Notes under the pieces: model-generated | Database searches by the model: none | Told to the model about the DNA's origin: nothing | Seen by the model: only the letters and a program-made list of their open reading frames with translations | DNA from: DASSUW01 sp963730535 | GTDB taxonomy: Bacteria > Actinomycetota > Thermoleophilia > Solirubrobacterales > Solirubrobacteraceae | DNA length: 64,000 bases | Assembly: GCA_963730535.1 (NCBI GenBank) | Contig: CAVSRU010000014.1 | Span: 124,001-188,000 of the forward strand | Direction: 5' to 3' | Position numbers and translations under genes: made by a program | Part shown: positions 32,205-41,951 of the stretch, piece after piece | How the letters are laid out: each line of letters begins with the position of its first letter | Position numbering within the stretch: position 1 is the first letter of the stretch

Positions 32205-32578
32205 GGGGTGGTTCGGATCGCTGCGTGTCGACTTGACGGCGCTATTCGACGTCAAGTCGACAATCGCCGCGATGCCGGCGTTCGAGGGTTGGGTCCCAGT
32301 GGTGATCGGCATCGCCGAGCGTTTTCGCGGTGGAAGTGCTCGCCACGGCGTGGCAGGTGCCGCGTGAATCCGACGCGCGTGGTCGCAGGGCCGAGACCGG
32401 AGTTCGGATCACCAGGGTGCATTTCGTCGACCTCACGTGCGTCCCACCCAGCGAGGTCGACGTTAGGCACCTATAGGGTGCATTTCGTCGACGTCACGAC
32501 GGCGCACCACGCGAGGTCGACGTTATGCACCCTGGCCGGCACCCCCCCACCTCCCTACCCAGCCGCAGTTGACTTTCG
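32190..32578. repeat. Modular palindromic element, copy 4 (module P plus two module H hairpins)
   Basis: Fills most of the 516-bp gap after the methyltransferase. Parts in order: type II left motif GCGGCATTGAGGGGTGG; module P, TGTCGACTTGACG (32226-32238) paired with CGTCAAGTCGACA (32250-32262); an unassigned stretch; two tandem module H hairpins (32416-32471 and 32476-32532), each with outer GGTGC arms and inner CGTCGAC arms; and the type I right arm CTCCCTACCCAGCCGCAGTT (32551-32570). The outer CGAACGTCAA of the left end is missing. After it, CGGCACGGCG is tandemly repeated at 32611-32630. Confidence 0.8.
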
Positions 32579-32708
32579 CCGGGCCGCGACCAACGCGTCG
32601 GCGGGCGGCGCGGCACGGCGCGGCACGGCGCGGCGCGGCCCGCTGGACCACCGGTCGGCCCCCGCTGTACCAACAGAGGAAATTTGCTCGCAACGTGCGA
32701 CCGAGACG

Positions 32709-32714
32709 TAGTCT
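32709..32714 (+). promoter_or_regulatory. -10 element TAGTCT, leaderless start of peptidase E gene 1
   Basis: TAGTCT is followed by 6 nt (CCGGCC) and ATG 32721. TTGCTC 19 bp upstream is a weak -35 candidate. Confidence 0.5.
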
Positions 32715-32720
32715 CCGGCC

Positions 32721-33458
32721 ATGTCGCGGCCGCGCCAGATCCTCGCCATGGGCGGAGGGGGCTTCTCGATGGAGGCCGGGAACGGGCTGCTGGACGAGCA
32801 CGCGCTCGCGCTGACCGGCGTCGAATGCCCGCGCGTGTGCTTCCTCCCCACCGCCTCCGGCGACGCGGATCACTACATCGTCCGGTTCTACCGGGCGTTC
32901 GCGGCCGGCCGCTGCCAGCCGTCGCACGTCTCCCTCTTCCGCCGCGACGGCGGCGCCGCCGACCTCGCCGGGCACCTGCTCGAGCAGGACCTCGTCTACG
33001 TCGGCGGCGGCAGCGTGATCTCGCTGCTCGGCACGTGGACCGCCCATGGCATCGACCTGATGCTGCGTGCCGCGTGGGAGGCGGGTGTGGTGATGACCGG
33101 CCTGAGCGCCGGGTCGCTGTGCTGGTTCGAGCAGGGGATGACGGCGTTCCACGGCGAGAGCAAGCCCGTGCCCGGGATGGGCTTCCTGCCGTTCACCAAC
33201 GCCGTGCACTACGAGGACAAGCCGGAGCGGCGCGCCGCGTTCCTCTCCTCCATAGCCGACGGCCTGCCAGCCGGCTACGGCACGGGTGACGGCGCGGCGC
33301 TGCACTTCGTCGGCACCGAGCTCGCTGAGGTCGTCACCTCGCGCCCCCACGCACGGGCGTACCATGTGGCTCCGGATGGAGCCGAGGTGAAGGAGACCGA
33401 GCTGAGCACGCGCTACCTCGGCGCACCGGTGGCGGTGGAGCCGGCTCTTGCCGCCTGA
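32721..33458 (+). CDS. Peptidase E (S51 family), copy 1
   Basis: Serine peptidase of the class-I glutamine-amidotransferase-like fold that cleaves Asp-X dipeptides in known members. The 245 residues show QILAMGGGGFSME, RVCFLPTASGDADHYIVRFY, DLVYVGGGSVISLLGTW, the nucleophile elbow MTGLSAGSLCWFEQG (Ser) near 130, and FTNAVHYEDKPERRAAF (His region). The start follows a leaderless promoter. Copy 2 follows with an 11-bp overlap. The pair likely arose by tandem duplication. Confidence 0.92.
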   Translation: MSRPRQILAMGGGGFSMEAGNGLLDEHALALTGVECPRVCFLPTASGDADHYIVRFYRAFAAGRCQPSHVSLFRRDGGAADLAGHLLEQDLVYVGGGSVISLLGTWTAHGIDLMLRAAWEAGVVMTGLSAGSLCWFEQGMTAFHGESKPVPGMGFLPFTNAVHYEDKPERRAAFLSSIADGLPAGYGTGDGAALHFVGTELAEVVTSRPHARAYHVAPDGAEVKETELSTRYLGAPVAVEPALAA

Positions 33459-34239
33459 GGGGCGGCGGCCACCCACCATCCTCGCGATGGGCGGCGGCGG
33501 GTTCACCGCCGGCCCGGGCGACCCCGGGCTCGACGAGCACGTCCTGGCGCTCACCGGCGTGCCCCGGCCCCGCGTCTGCCTCCTCCCCACCGCCGGCGGC
33601 GACTCCGAGGCGCAGATCCGGCGCTTCTACGAGACCTACCAGGACCGGCTGTGCGAGCCGACCCACGTCTCGCTCTTCCGCCTCGGCCGCCGCCCGATCC
33701 CGCTCCGGGAGCATCTCCTCGCCCAGGACGCGATCTACGTCGGCGGCGGCTCGATGGTCAACCTGCTGGCCATCTGGCGCGCCCAGGGGCTCGACGAGAT
33801 CCTCCGCGAGGCATGGTGCGGGGGCGTCGTGCTCGCGGGCCTCAGCGCCGGATCGATGTGCTGGTTCGACTGGGGCGTGACGACCTCGTCCGGCCACCCC
33901 GCCCCCGCGCCGGGTCTCGGCTTCCTGCCCGGCTCGAACTCCGTCCACCACGACAGCGAGCCGGCCCGCCGGCCCGTCTACCTCGACGCGGTCCGCCAGG
34001 GATCGATCCCGCCGGGCTGGGCGGTCGACGACGGCGCCGCCGTGTGCTTCCGCGGCACCGGCCTCGCCGAGGTGATCACCGCCCGCCCCCACGCCCGCGC
34101 GTACGCGGTGGACGGCGCAGGCGAGCACCCGCTCGAGCCCCGCGTGCTTGAGCGGCCCGACGCCCGCACGGCGACGATCCCCGCGGTCGCCGAGCTGCGC
34201 AGCCTCCGCGCCGCCCGCGCCGGCGGCCTCAGAGACTGA
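33448..34239 (+). CDS. Peptidase E (S51 family), copy 2
   Basis: Protein of 263 residues with the same motifs as copy 1: TILAMGGGGFTAGPGDPGLD, RVCLLPTAGGDSEAQIRRFY, AIYVGGGSMVNLLAIWRAQG, nucleophile LAGLSAGSMCWFDWG near 135, NSVHHDSEPARRPVY. TTG 33448 is used because it overlaps copy 1 and lies just before the first strand; no other start precedes the conserved ILAMGGGG. It has about 20 extra C-terminal residues. Substrate preference may differ between the copies. Confidence 0.9.
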   Translation: MPPEGRRPPTILAMGGGGFTAGPGDPGLDEHVLALTGVPRPRVCLLPTAGGDSEAQIRRFYETYQDRLCEPTHVSLFRLGRRPIPLREHLLAQDAIYVGGGSMVNLLAIWRAQGLDEILREAWCGGVVLAGLSAGSMCWFDWGVTTSSGHPAPAPGLGFLPGSNSVHHDSEPARRPVYLDAVRQGSIPPGWAVDDGAAVCFRGTGLAEVITARPHARAYAVDGAGEHPLEPRVLERPDARTATIPAVAELRSLRAARAGGLRD

Positions 34240-34254
34240 CGGCGCGACGGGCTC

Positions 34255-34425
34255 TCACGAGTCCGTCGCGTCGTACGCCTGCTCGTGCACGAGGTCGGCG
34301 ACCTCGTCGGTTTCGGGCTCCTGGCCGTGCTCGGACCGCAGGTGCGCGGTCAGGTGAGTCTGGAGCTCGTCGTCGTTGGCGGCGCTGATCGTCTCGCCGC
34401 ACTCGTTGCACTCGATTACGCGCAT
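34255..34425 (-). CDS. Small Cys/His protein (DUF1059-like), 56 residues
   Basis: The frame begins MRVIECNECGETISAANDDE, continues LQTHLTAHLRSEHGQ and ends QAYDATDS. The CxxC at residues 6-9 and the HLTAHLRSEH histidines fit a small zinc-finger-like or DUF1059 fold. ATG 34425 has GATACT 6 nt upstream on the minus strand (34437-34432), inside the end of the GH15 gene, so it may have its own leaderless transcript while also lying downstream of the pentose-phosphate operon. Function unknown. Confidence 0.7.
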   Translation of the reverse strand: MRVIECNECGETISAANDDELQTHLTAHLRSEHGQEPETDEVADLVHEQAYDATDS

Positions 34426-34431
34426 GTCTTC

Positions 34432-34437
34432 AGTATC
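34432..34437 (-). promoter_or_regulatory. -10-like GATACT upstream of the 56-residue gene
   Basis: Minus-strand GATACT precedes ATG 34425 by 6 nt. It overlaps the stop codon of the GH15 gene. Confidence 0.35.
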
Positions 34438-36283
34438 ACCCGAGAGCCCGGTTGAGGTTGTACGCCGCGCTGATCAGCGCCAGATGGGTGAAGGCCTGCG
34501 GGAAGTTGCCGAGCTGCTCGCCGGTCGGCCCGACCTCCTCGGAGTAGAGCCCGAGGTGGTTGGCGTAGGTGAGCATCTTCTCGAACGCCAGCCGCGCCTC
34601 GTCGAGCTGCCCCGCCCGCGTGAGCGCCTCCACGTACCAGAACGAGCAGATCGAGAACGTCCCCTCGTCGCCGCGCAGGCCGTCGGGCGACGCCTCGACG
34701 TTGTAGCGGTAGACGAGCGAGTCGGAGACCAGCTCGTCCCCGATCGCCTCGAGCGTCGAGAGCCAGCGCGGGTCCCGCGGCGCGATGAACAGCGTCAGGG
34801 GCATCAGCAGGACCGAGGCGTCGAGCACGTCGGAGCCGTAGTGCTGCACGAACGCCCCGCGCTCCTCGTTCCAGCCGCGCTTCATGATCTGGTTGTAGAT
34901 CCGGTCGCGCTCCCCGAGCCAGCCCACGATGTCCCCGGGCAGCCCGCGCGCGCGGTTCATGCGGATCGCGCGCTCGATCGCCACCCAGGACATCAGGCGC
35001 GAGTACGTGAAGTCCTTGCGCCCGCCGCGTGTCTCCCAGATCCCCTCGTCGGCCTGGTCCCAGTTCTCGCACAGCCAGTCGACGATGCGGCGGACGTTCT
35101 CCCACGTCTCGTAGTAGATCGGGCTCCCGTACTTGTTGTAGAGGTAGATCGAGTCGATCAGCTCGCCGTAGATGTCGAGCTGCCGCTGGTCGGCCGCGGC
35201 GTTGCCGATCCGCACCGGGGCGGAGTTGCGATAGCCGCTCCAAGTGGGATGGTCGAACTCTGGCAACTCCGCGCGGCCGTCGATCCCGTACATGATCTGG
35301 AGCGGGCCGGAGGGGCCGAGCTTCCACTCGCGCGTGCGGTCGGTCAGCCAGCCCATGAAGGCGGCCGCCTCCTCCGTGTAGCCGAGCCGGAGCAGCCCGT
35401 AGAGCGAGAACGCCGCGTCGCGGATCCAGGTGTAGCGGTAGTCCCAGTTGCGCTCCCCGCCCAGCTGCTCGGGGAGCGACGTCGTCGGCGCCGCGACCAG
35501 CGCGCCGGTCGGCGCGTACGTGAGCAGCTTGAGCGTCAGCGCCGAGCGCTGGACCATCTCCCGCCAGCGGCCCTTGTAGCCCGACTGCGCCACCCAGCCG
35601 CGCCAGTAGTGCACGGTGGCGTCGAACGCCGCGGCGGTCTCGTGCTCGGGGTACGGGCGGCAGATGTGGTCCTCCGGCACGCGCTCGAGCACGAACGTCT
35701 GCGAGTCGCCGGCGGCGAGGTCGAAGGTGGCGTGGATGCCGCCGTCGCGCCGCTCGAGCCGCCGCTCGGACCCCATCGCCTTGGCGATCGCGCCCTCGAG
35801 CGCCAGCGTGAGGACCGGCGAGCGGAACAGCACGCCGTGCGGGTGCATCTCCACCTCGTGCTCCGCGCGCCCGTAGTCGAACCGGGGCTGCACCTCGATC
35901 ACGAAGCGCATCTCGCCGCGCACCATCACGACCCGCCGGATCATGCGGTGGCGGTGCATCCCGGTCGCCACCGACTCGATCGGCATGAAGTCCTGGACCT
36001 CACCGACCCCGTCGTGCGTGAAGAAGCGCGTGATGAGGATGTTCGTGTCCGGGAAGTAGAGCTGCTTGGAGCTCCAGTCCTCGCCCTGGGGGCGCACGGC
36101 GTAGAAGCCGCCCTCGTCGGCGTCGAGGATGCTGCCGAACACGCTCGGCGAGTCGAACGCGGGGCAGCAGTACCAGTCGATCGTCCCGGTCGTGCCGACC
36201 AGCGCGACGGTGTGGAGGTCGCCGACCAGGCCATGCTCGGCGATCGGCAGGTAGGCCTGCCGGAGATCGGCGGCGTCGGCCAT
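34436..36283 (-). CDS. GH15 family glycoside hydrolase (trehalase/glucoamylase-like)
   Basis: Inverting alpha-glucosidase-type enzyme of 615 residues. An N-terminal beta-sandwich domain (GLVGDLHTVALVGTTGTIDW, YCCPAFDSPSVFGSILDADE) precedes the (alpha/alpha)6 barrel. Barrel motifs are GGERNWDYRYTWIRDAAFSL near 290, WDQADEGIWETRGGRKDFTY near 400 (general acid Glu region) and GLYSEEVGPTGEQLGNFPQA near 580 (general base Glu region). Actinobacterial relatives include trehalases. Last gene of the pentose-phosphate operon; ATG 36283 overlaps the rpiB stop. It could release glucose for the ROK kinase. Substrate (trehalose or maltosidic) is not certain. Confidence 0.88.
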   Translation of the reverse strand: MADAADLRQAYLPIAEHGLVGDLHTVALVGTTGTIDWYCCPAFDSPSVFGSILDADEGGFYAVRPQGEDWSSKQLYFPDTNILITRFFTHDGVGEVQDFMPIESVATGMHRHRMIRRVVMVRGEMRFVIEVQPRFDYGRAEHEVEMHPHGVLFRSPVLTLALEGAIAKAMGSERRLERRDGGIHATFDLAAGDSQTFVLERVPEDHICRPYPEHETAAAFDATVHYWRGWVAQSGYKGRWREMVQRSALTLKLLTYAPTGALVAAPTTSLPEQLGGERNWDYRYTWIRDAAFSLYGLLRLGYTEEAAAFMGWLTDRTREWKLGPSGPLQIMYGIDGRAELPEFDHPTWSGYRNSAPVRIGNAAADQRQLDIYGELIDSIYLYNKYGSPIYYETWENVRRIVDWLCENWDQADEGIWETRGGRKDFTYSRLMSWVAIERAIRMNRARGLPGDIVGWLGERDRIYNQIMKRGWNEERGAFVQHYGSDVLDASVLLMPLTLFIAPRDPRWLSTLEAIGDELVSDSLVYRYNVEASPDGLRGDEGTFSICSFWYVEALTRAGQLDEARLAFEKMLTYANHLGLYSEEVGPTGEQLGNFPQAFTHLALISAAYNLNRALG

Positions 36284-36738
36284 CAGGCTCTCGCGAACTC
36301 GCGCTCGATGGCCTCGATCTTGTGCAGCCGCCGTACGTGGCGCTCCTCCCCGGTGAACTGCGCGCCGAGGAAGTTCCGGATGCAGTCCGCCGCGAGCGCC
36401 GGCCCGATCACGCGCGCGCCGAGGCAGAGGATGTTGACGTCGTCGTGCTCGACGCACTGGCGCGCCGTGTAGGTGTCGTGCGCGCAGGTGGCGCGAATGC
36501 CGGGGACCTTGCAGGCGGCGACGGCGACCCCGGCGCCGGACCCGCAGACCACGACCGCGCGATCGGCCCGCCCCTCGCGCACGGCGTCGGCCCCCGCGCG
36601 CGCGACGTCCGGGTAGTCGACCGGGTCGGTCGAGTTGGTGCCCAGGTCGACCGCCTCGTGCCCCTCGCCGGCGACCACCTCGAGGACGAGCGACTTGAGC
36701 GGGAATCCCGCATGGTCGAACGCGCACGCGACTCTCAT
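36283..36738 (-). CDS. rpiB: Ribose-5-phosphate isomerase B (RpiB/LacAB family)
   Basis: Interconverts ribulose-5-phosphate and ribose-5-phosphate. The 151 residues follow the family: VACAFDHAGFPLKSLVLEVV at the start, VDLGTNSTDPVDYPDVARAG, VVVCGSGAGVAVAACKVPGI near 67 (catalytic Cys in CGSG), and CAHDTYTARQCVEHDDVNIL then CLGARVIG. It lies in the pentose-phosphate operon between the ROK kinase and the GH15 gene, with ATGA overlaps on both sides, so a role as the pathway's isomerase is well supported. Confidence 0.92.
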   Translation of the reverse strand: MRVACAFDHAGFPLKSLVLEVVAGEGHEAVDLGTNSTDPVDYPDVARAGADAVREGRADRAVVVCGSGAGVAVAACKVPGIRATCAHDTYTARQCVEHDDVNILCLGARVIGPALAADCIRNFLGAQFTGEERHVRRLHKIEAIEREFARA

Positions 36739-37730
36739 CGGCCCTCCACCGCTTCCTCCATCGCCTTACCGGTCTCCTCCGCGTACTCCTGCGCCGCCAG
36801 CAGCGCCGCACCCAGCACGCCGGCGCGCGGCCCGTGGCGCGCCAGGCGGATCTCGCACTTCGTGCCCGCACCCGGCACGGCGTACTTCCACGCCGTCTCG
36901 CGCGCCGGCGCCATCAGCAGCTCACCGGCGGCCGACACTCCGCCGCCGACCACCACCTCGAGCGGATCGAACATCGTGATCGCGTTGGCGATGCCGATGC
37001 CGAGCCGCTCGCCGAGGATGCGCAGGCAGCGGATCGCCGCCTCGTCGCCCTCGTGCGCGCCGTCGACGACGTCGTGGCCGGTGACGCCACCGTCGCGCGT
37101 CAGCCGCTTGCCGAGGAACGAGTTCGGGTCCTTGCGCGCCGCGTCCTCGGCGAGCCGGTCGAGCGCGGTGCCGGAGGCCAGCACCTCGAGCGAGCCGGGT
37201 TGCGGGAAGACGCCACCGTGGTCGGGCGCGCCCTCCTCGAGCGCGAGGCCGATGATCGTGTGCCCGACCTCGGCGGCCGTGCCCGTGGCGCCACGGTAGA
37301 GGCGGCCGTTGAGCACGAGGCCGCCGCCCACGCCGGTGCCGACGGTGAACATCACGAGGTGCCGGGAGGCCAAGCGGCCCTCGTGGAACGCCTCGGCGAG
37401 CGCGGCGCACGAGGCGTCGTTCTCCACGTAGACGGGGATCCCGACGCGCTCGGTGAGCAGCTCGCGCAGCGGCAGGTCCTGAAGCGGGATGTTGACGCTC
37501 GAGCGGATGCGGCCGGTGGCGAACTCGATCAGGGACGGCAGGCCGATCCCGACCGCGCGCGTGTCCGGGCTGCGGGCCTGCTTGATGGCCGCGATCAGCT
37601 GGTCGATGAGCCCCTCCTGGCTCTCGAGCTCGGTGTGCTGGAGCTCGGACTCGCTGAGCTTGCCGTCCTGGAGCGTCGCGCACGCGATCTTCGTGCCGCC
37701 GACGTCGATGCCGATGTACTGGTCGCTCAC
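36735..37730 (-). CDS. ROK family sugar kinase, probable glucokinase, zinc cysteines absent
   Basis: Phosphorylates a hexose, probably glucose, with ATP or polyphosphate. The 331 residues contain YIGIDVGGTKIACATLQDGK (phosphate 1), IPVYVENDASCAALAEAF (catalytic Asp in END), FTVGTGVGGGLVLNGRLYRG, and AAEVGHTIIGL (ROK zinc His). The usual CxCGxxGCxE cluster that completes the zinc site is replaced by APDHGGVFPQPGSLE, with no cysteine. GTG 37730 overlaps the pgl stop. The operon position before rpiB and GH15 supports glucose entry into the pathway. Confidence 0.88.
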   Translation of the reverse strand: MSDQYIGIDVGGTKIACATLQDGKLSESELQHTELESQEGLIDQLIAAIKQARSPDTRAVGIGLPSLIEFATGRIRSSVNIPLQDLPLRELLTERVGIPVYVENDASCAALAEAFHEGRLASRHLVMFTVGTGVGGGLVLNGRLYRGATGTAAEVGHTIIGLALEEGAPDHGGVFPQPGSLEVLASGTALDRLAEDAARKDPNSFLGKRLTRDGGVTGHDVVDGAHEGDEAAIRCLRILGERLGIGIANAITMFDPLEVVVGGGVSAAGELLMAPARETAWKYAVPGAGTKCEIRLARHGPRAGVLGAALLAAQEYAEETGKAMEEAVEGR

Positions 37731-38395
37731 AGCTCCGCCGCCGCGGCCGGGTCGAGGAGGACGGTGAGCTCGCCGTCCGGAGGGCGGACGTGGGCCGCCG
37801 GGGAGCTCGGGTCCGGCGGGTCGCCGAACGCCCGCTTGACGGCGGGGGCCTTGTCGGGTCCGGTGACGAGGAAGACGACGTGGCGGCCCGAGTTCAGCGC
37901 CGGCAGCGCGAGCGAGATGCGCGGCACGCGCGGCTCCATGCCCGCCTCCGGGACGCCGACCACCAACCGGTCCTCGGCCAGCGCCTCCGGCTTGCCCGGG
38001 AAGAGCGAGGCCGTGTGCCCGTCGGGGCCGAGGCCGAGCAGCACGAGGTCGAAGCGCGCGTCGCGCTCGCGCAGCTCCGCCTCGTAGGCCGCCGCCCCCT
38101 CCTCCGGACCCCGCTCGCCCTCCATGCGGAGCACCTGCGGCGGCCGGTCGAGCCGCGAGAGCAGCGCCTCGTTCGCCATCCCGAAGTTCGACCACTCGTG
38201 GTCCGGCGGCACGCAGCGCTCGTCCGAGAACCACACGGTCACGCCGCTCCAGTCGGCGCCGCGCGCGGCGGCCCGCTCGTACGCGGCGCGCGGCGACGAG
38301 CCGCCGGTGATGACGAGGTGCCCGCCCGCGGTGGCGGCGTCGACCAGCAGGTCGGCCACGACAGCGCCTGGGTCGTCGAGGACCTCGATGTTCAC
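37727..38395 (-). CDS. pgl: 6-phosphogluconolactonase
   Basis: Hydrolyses 6-phosphogluconolactone, the product of Zwf. The 222 residues show HLVITGGSSPRAAYERAAAR near 27, WSGVTVWFSDERCVPPDHEW then SNFGMANEAL near 50-75, LVLLGLGPDGHTASLFPGKP near 120, and RISLALPALNSGRHVVFLVT. Typical length is 240, so this is a compact member. GTG 38395 is preferred, since it opens the first strand (VNIEVLDDPG); ATG 38431 would add 12 residues with no family match. A 61-bp gap separates it from opcA. Confidence 0.93.
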   Translation of the reverse strand: MNIEVLDDPGAVVADLLVDAATAGGHLVITGGSSPRAAYERAAARGADWSGVTVWFSDERCVPPDHEWSNFGMANEALLSRLDRPPQVLRMEGERGPEEGAAAYEAELRERDARFDLVLLGLGPDGHTASLFPGKPEALAEDRLVVGVPEAGMEPRVPRISLALPALNSGRHVVFLVTGPDKAPAVKRAFGDPPDPSSPAAHVRPPDGELTVLLDPAAAAEL

Positions 38396-38456
38396 GAACC
38401 CGCCCTTAGCTCCGCGTGCGCACCCGCGCACGATCGGACGTATCGAGCCCGGTGCG

Positions 38457-39508
38457 TCATGAGGCCCAAACGCGAGCGCAGTTCAGCGCAGGCCGGTACG
38501 TCGGGTCGCGCAGCAGCGCCTGCCGCACCCCCTCGCCGAGGATGCCGCCCTCGCCACGCGAGGCGCCGAGGACGGTCCAGGTCTGCTCGCTCCCGTCGCG
38601 GGTGCGCCGTACCGCCCGCAGCCCGCCGGGCGCCCGGTCGAGCGACATCGCCTCGCCCGCCGCGGTCTCGATCGTCACGCCGCCCAGGCCCGGGGCGTTC
38701 TGGTCGATCGGATCGAGCTGGATCCGGACCTCCTGGCGGCGCGCCCGCGCATGGCCGCGGTGCCCGCGTCCCGACGGCGCCAGCGAGCCCGGCTTCCAGC
38801 CCAGCCGGGAGGAGAGCCACCCGCAGAACAGCAGCGCCGCCGACAGCGAGTCCTCGCGGTGGCGGACGGTGACCGCGGACACGCCGCTCAGCGCGGCGCG
38901 CAGCGGCGGCGGGTCGAAGGCGGCGGCCACCCGCTCGCGCCACGGGGTCGAGCGCAGCCACGCGAGGTCGACCACGTACGCGTTCTCGGACAGCGCGGCG
39001 ACCCGGCTCAGCGAGTCGGCGACGTCCGGCTCGTCCTGGGTGTCGACGAGCACGATCTGGGCGAGCCGGCGCAGCGCGTCGACGGCCTCGCGGTGCCCGT
39101 GCGGCGCCCACACCATCGTCGCCAGGTCGGAGACGAGCAGCGGGTCGACGATCGTGTCGAGCTTGGAGAGGTGCTTGTCGCCGATCTCGAGCTCCACGCG
39201 CTCGCGCGCGACGGCGATGTGCCCCGGCATCGTCTCGGCGTCGCCCGTGCCGACCCCGGCCCACGCGTCGATCGTCCTCCGCCCCGGCTCCACCGCGCAC
39301 AGCACGAGCCGCGACGGGTGGTAGCGGCCCACGCGCTCGAAGCGGTTCTCGATCTCCCCCCGGAACTCCGCGTCGACCACCACCACGACGTTGAGGACGC
39401 GGGCGGGCACGAACGGGTGGTCGGAGCGGTGGTGCTCGATGACGATCTCGCGCAGCGCGGCCTCGATGCGAGCCGGGCTCGTGTCGCGCTCGGACCAGAC
39501 CTCGTCCA

Positions 39509-39509
<1 letters not shown>
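38457..39509 (-). CDS. opcA: Glucose-6-phosphate dehydrogenase assembly protein OpcA
   Basis: Partner needed for full activity of actinobacterial and cyanobacterial Zwf. The 350 residues begin VDEVWSERDTSPARIEAALR, followed by RVLNVVVVVDAEFRGEIENR, RYHPSRLVLCAVEPGRRTID, then WAPHGHREAVDALRRLAQIV, VDLAWLRSTPWRERVAAAFD and a C-terminal part with LLFCGWLSSRLGWKPGSLAP. GTG 39509 overlaps the zwf stop (TAGTG), giving tight coupling of the pair. Order zwf-opcA-pgl is the classic actinobacterial one. Confidence 0.94.
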
Positions 39510-41035
<1,526 letters not shown>

Positions 41036-41036
41036 C

Positions 41037-41951
41037 TCAGCCTCCCCCTGCCGCCCGCTCGACCGCGTGGCCGCCGAACTGGTTGCGCAGCGCGGCGAGC
41101 ACCTTGTGCGTGTACGCCCCCTCGCCGCGCGAGTAGAAGCGCGCGTACAGCGAGGCGGTGATGACCGGGGTCGGGACGTCGAGGTCGATGCCGTCGATGA
41201 TCGTCCACCGGCCCTCGCCGGAATCGGAGACCGACGCGCCGATGTCGGCGAGGTCGTTGCCCTCCTGCTCGAAGGCCCGCTCGGCCAGCTCGCACAGCCA
41301 CGAGCGCACGACCGACCCGCGGTTCCAGAGCCCGGCGACCTCCTTGAGGTCGACGTCGAACTTCGACTTGTACATCAGCTCGAAGCCCTCGCCGTAGGCC
41401 TGCATGATCCCGTACTCCACGCCGTTGTGGACCATCTTCACGAAGTGGCCGGCGCCGGCGTCGCCGAAGCGCCGCCAGCCGTCGGGCGGGGCCAGCACGT
41501 CGAGGATCGGGCCGAGCCGCTGGACGCTCTCCTCGTGGCCGCCGACCATCATGCAGTAGCCGACCTCGAGGCCCCAGACACCGCCCGAGGTCCCGACGTC
41601 GACGTAGTGGATGCCGCGCTCGTGGAGCGCGGCGGCCCGGCGCACGTCGTCGTGCCAGTTGGTGTTGCCGCCGTCGACGATCGTGTCGCCCTCGTCCATG
41701 AGGTCGGCGAGCGCGTTGACCGTCTGCTCCGTGGGGTCGCCGGCGGGGACCATCACCCAGACCGTGCGCGGCGACTCGAGCTTCGAGACGAGGTCCTCGA
41801 GGCCGGAGGCGCCGACCGCACCGTGGCCCTCGGCGGCGCTGACCGCGTCCGCGCTGAAGTCGAACGCCACGACCTGGTGGTCCGAGTCGCGATGGATGCG
41901 ATGGACCATGTTGCCGCCCATCTTGCCGAGCCCGATGAACCCGAGTTGCAT
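41037..41951 (-). CDS. gnd: 6-phosphogluconate dehydrogenase, decarboxylating, short (GndA/YqeC-type)
   Basis: Converts 6-phosphogluconate to ribulose-5-phosphate and CO2. The 304 residues are the short form that lacks the second helical repeat of the 470-residue enzyme. Seen: LGFIGLGKMGGNMVHRIH (dinucleotide site), DTIVDGGNTNWHDDVRRAAA, HYVDVGTSGGVWGLEVGYCM, and AGHFVKMVHNGVEYGIMQAY (catalytic Lys, HN pair) near 165. The short forms known to me often prefer NAD; cofactor choice here is open. ATG 41951 overlaps the tal-pgi stop. Confidence 0.95.
   Translation of the reverse strand: MQLGFIGLGKMGGNMVHRIHRDSDHQVVAFDFSADAVSAAEGHGAVGASGLEDLVSKLESPRTVWVMVPAGDPTEQTVNALADLMDEGDTIVDGGNTNWHDDVRRAAALHERGIHYVDVGTSGGVWGLEVGYCMMVGGHEESVQRLGPILDVLAPPDGWRRFGDAGAGHFVKMVHNGVEYGIMQAYGEGFELMYKSKFDVDLKEVAGLWNRGSVVRSWLCELAERAFEQEGNDLADIGASVSDSGEGRWTIIDGIDLDVPTPVITASLYARFYSRGEGAYTHKVLAALRNQFGGHAVERAAGGG

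Noticed and set aside
32416..32532. The tandem hairpins here and at 47151 look like a small CRISPR array.
   Set aside because: Only two units per site, each a palindrome with near-identical loops, no unique spacers and no cas gene.
32607..32639. CGGCACGGCG tandem repeat as a regulatory array.
   Set aside because: Only two exact units plus a partial one in very GC-rich sequence; likely slippage.
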